Positions 13,035-14,075 of a DNA stretch of 14,075 nucleotides are shown here, in pieces (positions within the stretch are counted from its first letter, which is position 1; every line of letters starts with the position of its first letter). Both the position numbers and the translations under genes were made by a program. Source of the DNA: Fidelibacterota bacterium (GTDB taxonomy: Bacteria > Fidelibacterota > UBA8477 > JABMPR01); assembly GCA_030595455.1 (NCBI GenBank), contig JAUVDF010000008.1:1-14075 (forward strand), given 5' to 3'. Below the pieces are notes generated by a model that saw nothing but the letters and a program-made list of their open reading frames with translations, was not told the DNA's origin and did not search any database.

Positions 13035-14075
13035 TCACTTTTTGACTTGATAGAGCTGAAAATATTGCCGGGCGGACCGATCCCATGAAAAATCCTGTGA
13101 CATTGCACGTTTAATCAGATTTGTCCATTCTGCTTTATTGTTGAAAGTATTTAATGCTAAGCCCAATATACGCCTGAGCTCTGAAAGTTCATATGGCTCA
13201 AAAACGAATCCTGTTCCGGCTCCAGAGGACCACTGTGCCACGGTATCACCCAAACCACCGGTTTTGTGGACGATAGGAATGGTACCGTATCTGAGGCTGT
13301 ATAGTTGGTTTAAACCGCAGGGTTCAAAGCGACTGGGCATGAGGAACATATCGGAGCCAGCCTCGATCAGGTGTGCGAGGGGCTCATTAAAACCGTCATC
13401 AAATGCGATACGACCGGGATGTCTTTTGCTGGCTGCCTGCAATTGTTTTGCGATCACTGGATCACCAGATCCTAGAAAGATGAACATGGCTCCTTGTTTT
13501 ACAAATTCATCCAGTAAATCAACAATCAGGGGAAAGCCCTTGTTCTCAACCAACCTGGATATGGATCCAAGTAGCGGTGCCTCAGGATCATTGTCCAAGC
13601 CCGCTTGGTTCAGCAATGCTAGTTTATTCTCAAGCTTACCGCTTAATTTGTTGGCAGAAAAGTGAGCGGGTGTGTATGTATCATGCTCAGGACTCCAGTA
13701 ATCAGTATCGATTCCATTTATAATGCCTGTGATTTTTAATCTGGCCGCTTGAATAACCTGTTCACTGTACTCATCAACATTTTCTCCAGCTAACAACTCC
13801 TGGGCATAGCCCGGACTAACCGTTGTAACGGAGTCAGCATGTTCAATGCCTTCCAAAAGAGCGCTATAATTATCCCATTGGGTCTTGCTTAGCTGGTCCT
13901 GGGTGATCTCGGGTAACAGTTTCAGCTCTTTCACAGAGAAATGACCATGATACAGGAAATTATGGATGGTTAGGACGGTCCTGATCTGCAGGTCGTGGGT
14001 CTTGACTAGAACAGGGAGCAGTCCAGAATGATGATCGTTACAATGGAGAATATCGGTTTTTATAATCTTGCGCAG
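13035..14075 (-). CDS. glgA: Glycogen synthase GlgA (ADP-glucose type), 3' part
   Basis: The visible 346 residues of a protein usually near 480 are the carboxy-terminal three quarters; the frame stays open to the right edge, so the start lies outside. The enzyme (GT5 family) transfers glucose from ADP-glucose onto alpha-1,4-glucan. Close to the edge is DILHCNDHHSGLLPVLV, matching the GT5 HAHDWHTG region with two unusual substitutions, followed by TIHNFLYHGHF. The second Rossmann domain has GSISRLVENKGFPLI and SRFEPCGLNQLYSLRYG, which holds the E-x7-E type catalytic region (FEPCGLNQLY). The chain ends SWDRSARQYFQLY, the expected final helix. Its stop overlaps the ribosome binding site of glgC. 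Confidence 0.95.
   Translation of the reverse strand: MRKIIKTDILHCNDHHSGLLPVLVKTHDLQIRTVLTIHNFLYHGHFSVKELKLLPEITQDQLSKTQWDNYSALLEGIEHADSVTTVSPGYAQELLAGENVDEYSEQVIQAARLKITGIINGIDTDYWSPEHDTYTPAHFSANKLSGKLENKLALLNQAGLDNDPEAPLLGSISRLVENKGFPLIVDLLDEFVKQGAMFIFLGSGDPVIAKQLQAASKRHPGRIAFDDGFNEPLAHLIEAGSDMFLMPSRFEPCGLNQLYSLRYGTIPIVHKTGGLGDTVAQWSSGAGTGFVFEPYELSELRRILGLALNTFNNKAEWTNLIKRAMSQDFSWDRSARQYFQLYQVKK

Noticed and set aside
13028..13108. 27-residue amino extension of glgC
   Set aside because: It overlaps the end of glgA in another frame, and a well-placed GAGG supports the ATG at 13027.
13138..13665. Long + strand open frame inside glgA
   Set aside because: It is antisense to a clear glycogen synthase frame and its translation has no recognisable domain.
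1..14075. CRISPR array, tRNA or rRNA gene, insertion sequence or phage remnant
   Set aside because: I saw no regularly spaced repeats, no tRNA-like cloverleaf, no transposase and no terminal inverted repeats; the sequence is almost fully coding.

Overview
The window reads as a compact bacterial chromosome segment of moderate-to-low GC. Ten or more genes lie on the + strand with gaps of a few bases or ATGA overlaps, and a convergent two-gene glycogen operon closes the right end. The gene mix points to a Gram-negative lineage of the Fibrobacteres-Chlorobi-Bacteroidetes (FCB) sphere, perhaps Marinimicrobia (SAR406) or a relative. It combines hrcA-grpE-dnaJ, a Bacteroidetes-style FtsE carboxy end, a short membrane-anchored ComEA-like protein, and PilM/PilN-like proteins. 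This placement is inference from gene style, not from a marker gene.

Layout, + strand. The window opens with the end of a Ca2+/cation antiporter (1-411). A SAM-dependent methyltransferase (425-1189) follows, coupled by start/stop overlap to ftsE (1186-1848) and ftsX (1845-2717). After the only sizeable + strand gap (2718-2834), which carries a plausible promoter, comes the heat-shock set hrcA (2835-3890), grpE (3892-4479) and dnaJ (4482-5636). Without any visible terminator the strand runs on into four envelope genes: a ComEA-like helix-hairpin-helix protein (5650-6111), a 743-residue single-pass protein I do not recognise (6125-8356), a divergent PilM/GspL-like actin-fold protein (8371-9312) and a PilN-like bitopic protein (9302-10432). 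Three housekeeping genes end the run: rsmD, coaD and an FmdB-type zinc-ribbon gene. A hairpin with a T-tract at 11731-11757 is the likely terminator.

Layout, - strand. glgC (13027-11786) and the 3' part of glgA (from the window edge to 13035) form an operon with glgA upstream. They make ADP-glucose and polymerise it into glycogen.

How it works together. FtsEX couples cytoplasmic ATPase activity to periplasmic cell-wall hydrolysis at division. HrcA represses heat-shock genes, and GrpE/DnaJ serve DnaK. The 5650-10432 block looks like part of a divergent type IV pilus, type II secretion or DNA-uptake inner-membrane platform: a PilM-like cytoplasmic protein, a PilN-like partner with what looks like two ferredoxin-like periplasmic domains, and a large periplasmic protein with an internal duplication. 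This block is the most unusual part of the window. No motor ATPase, polytopic PilC, secretin or pilin is present here, so the system is either split over the genome or something different.
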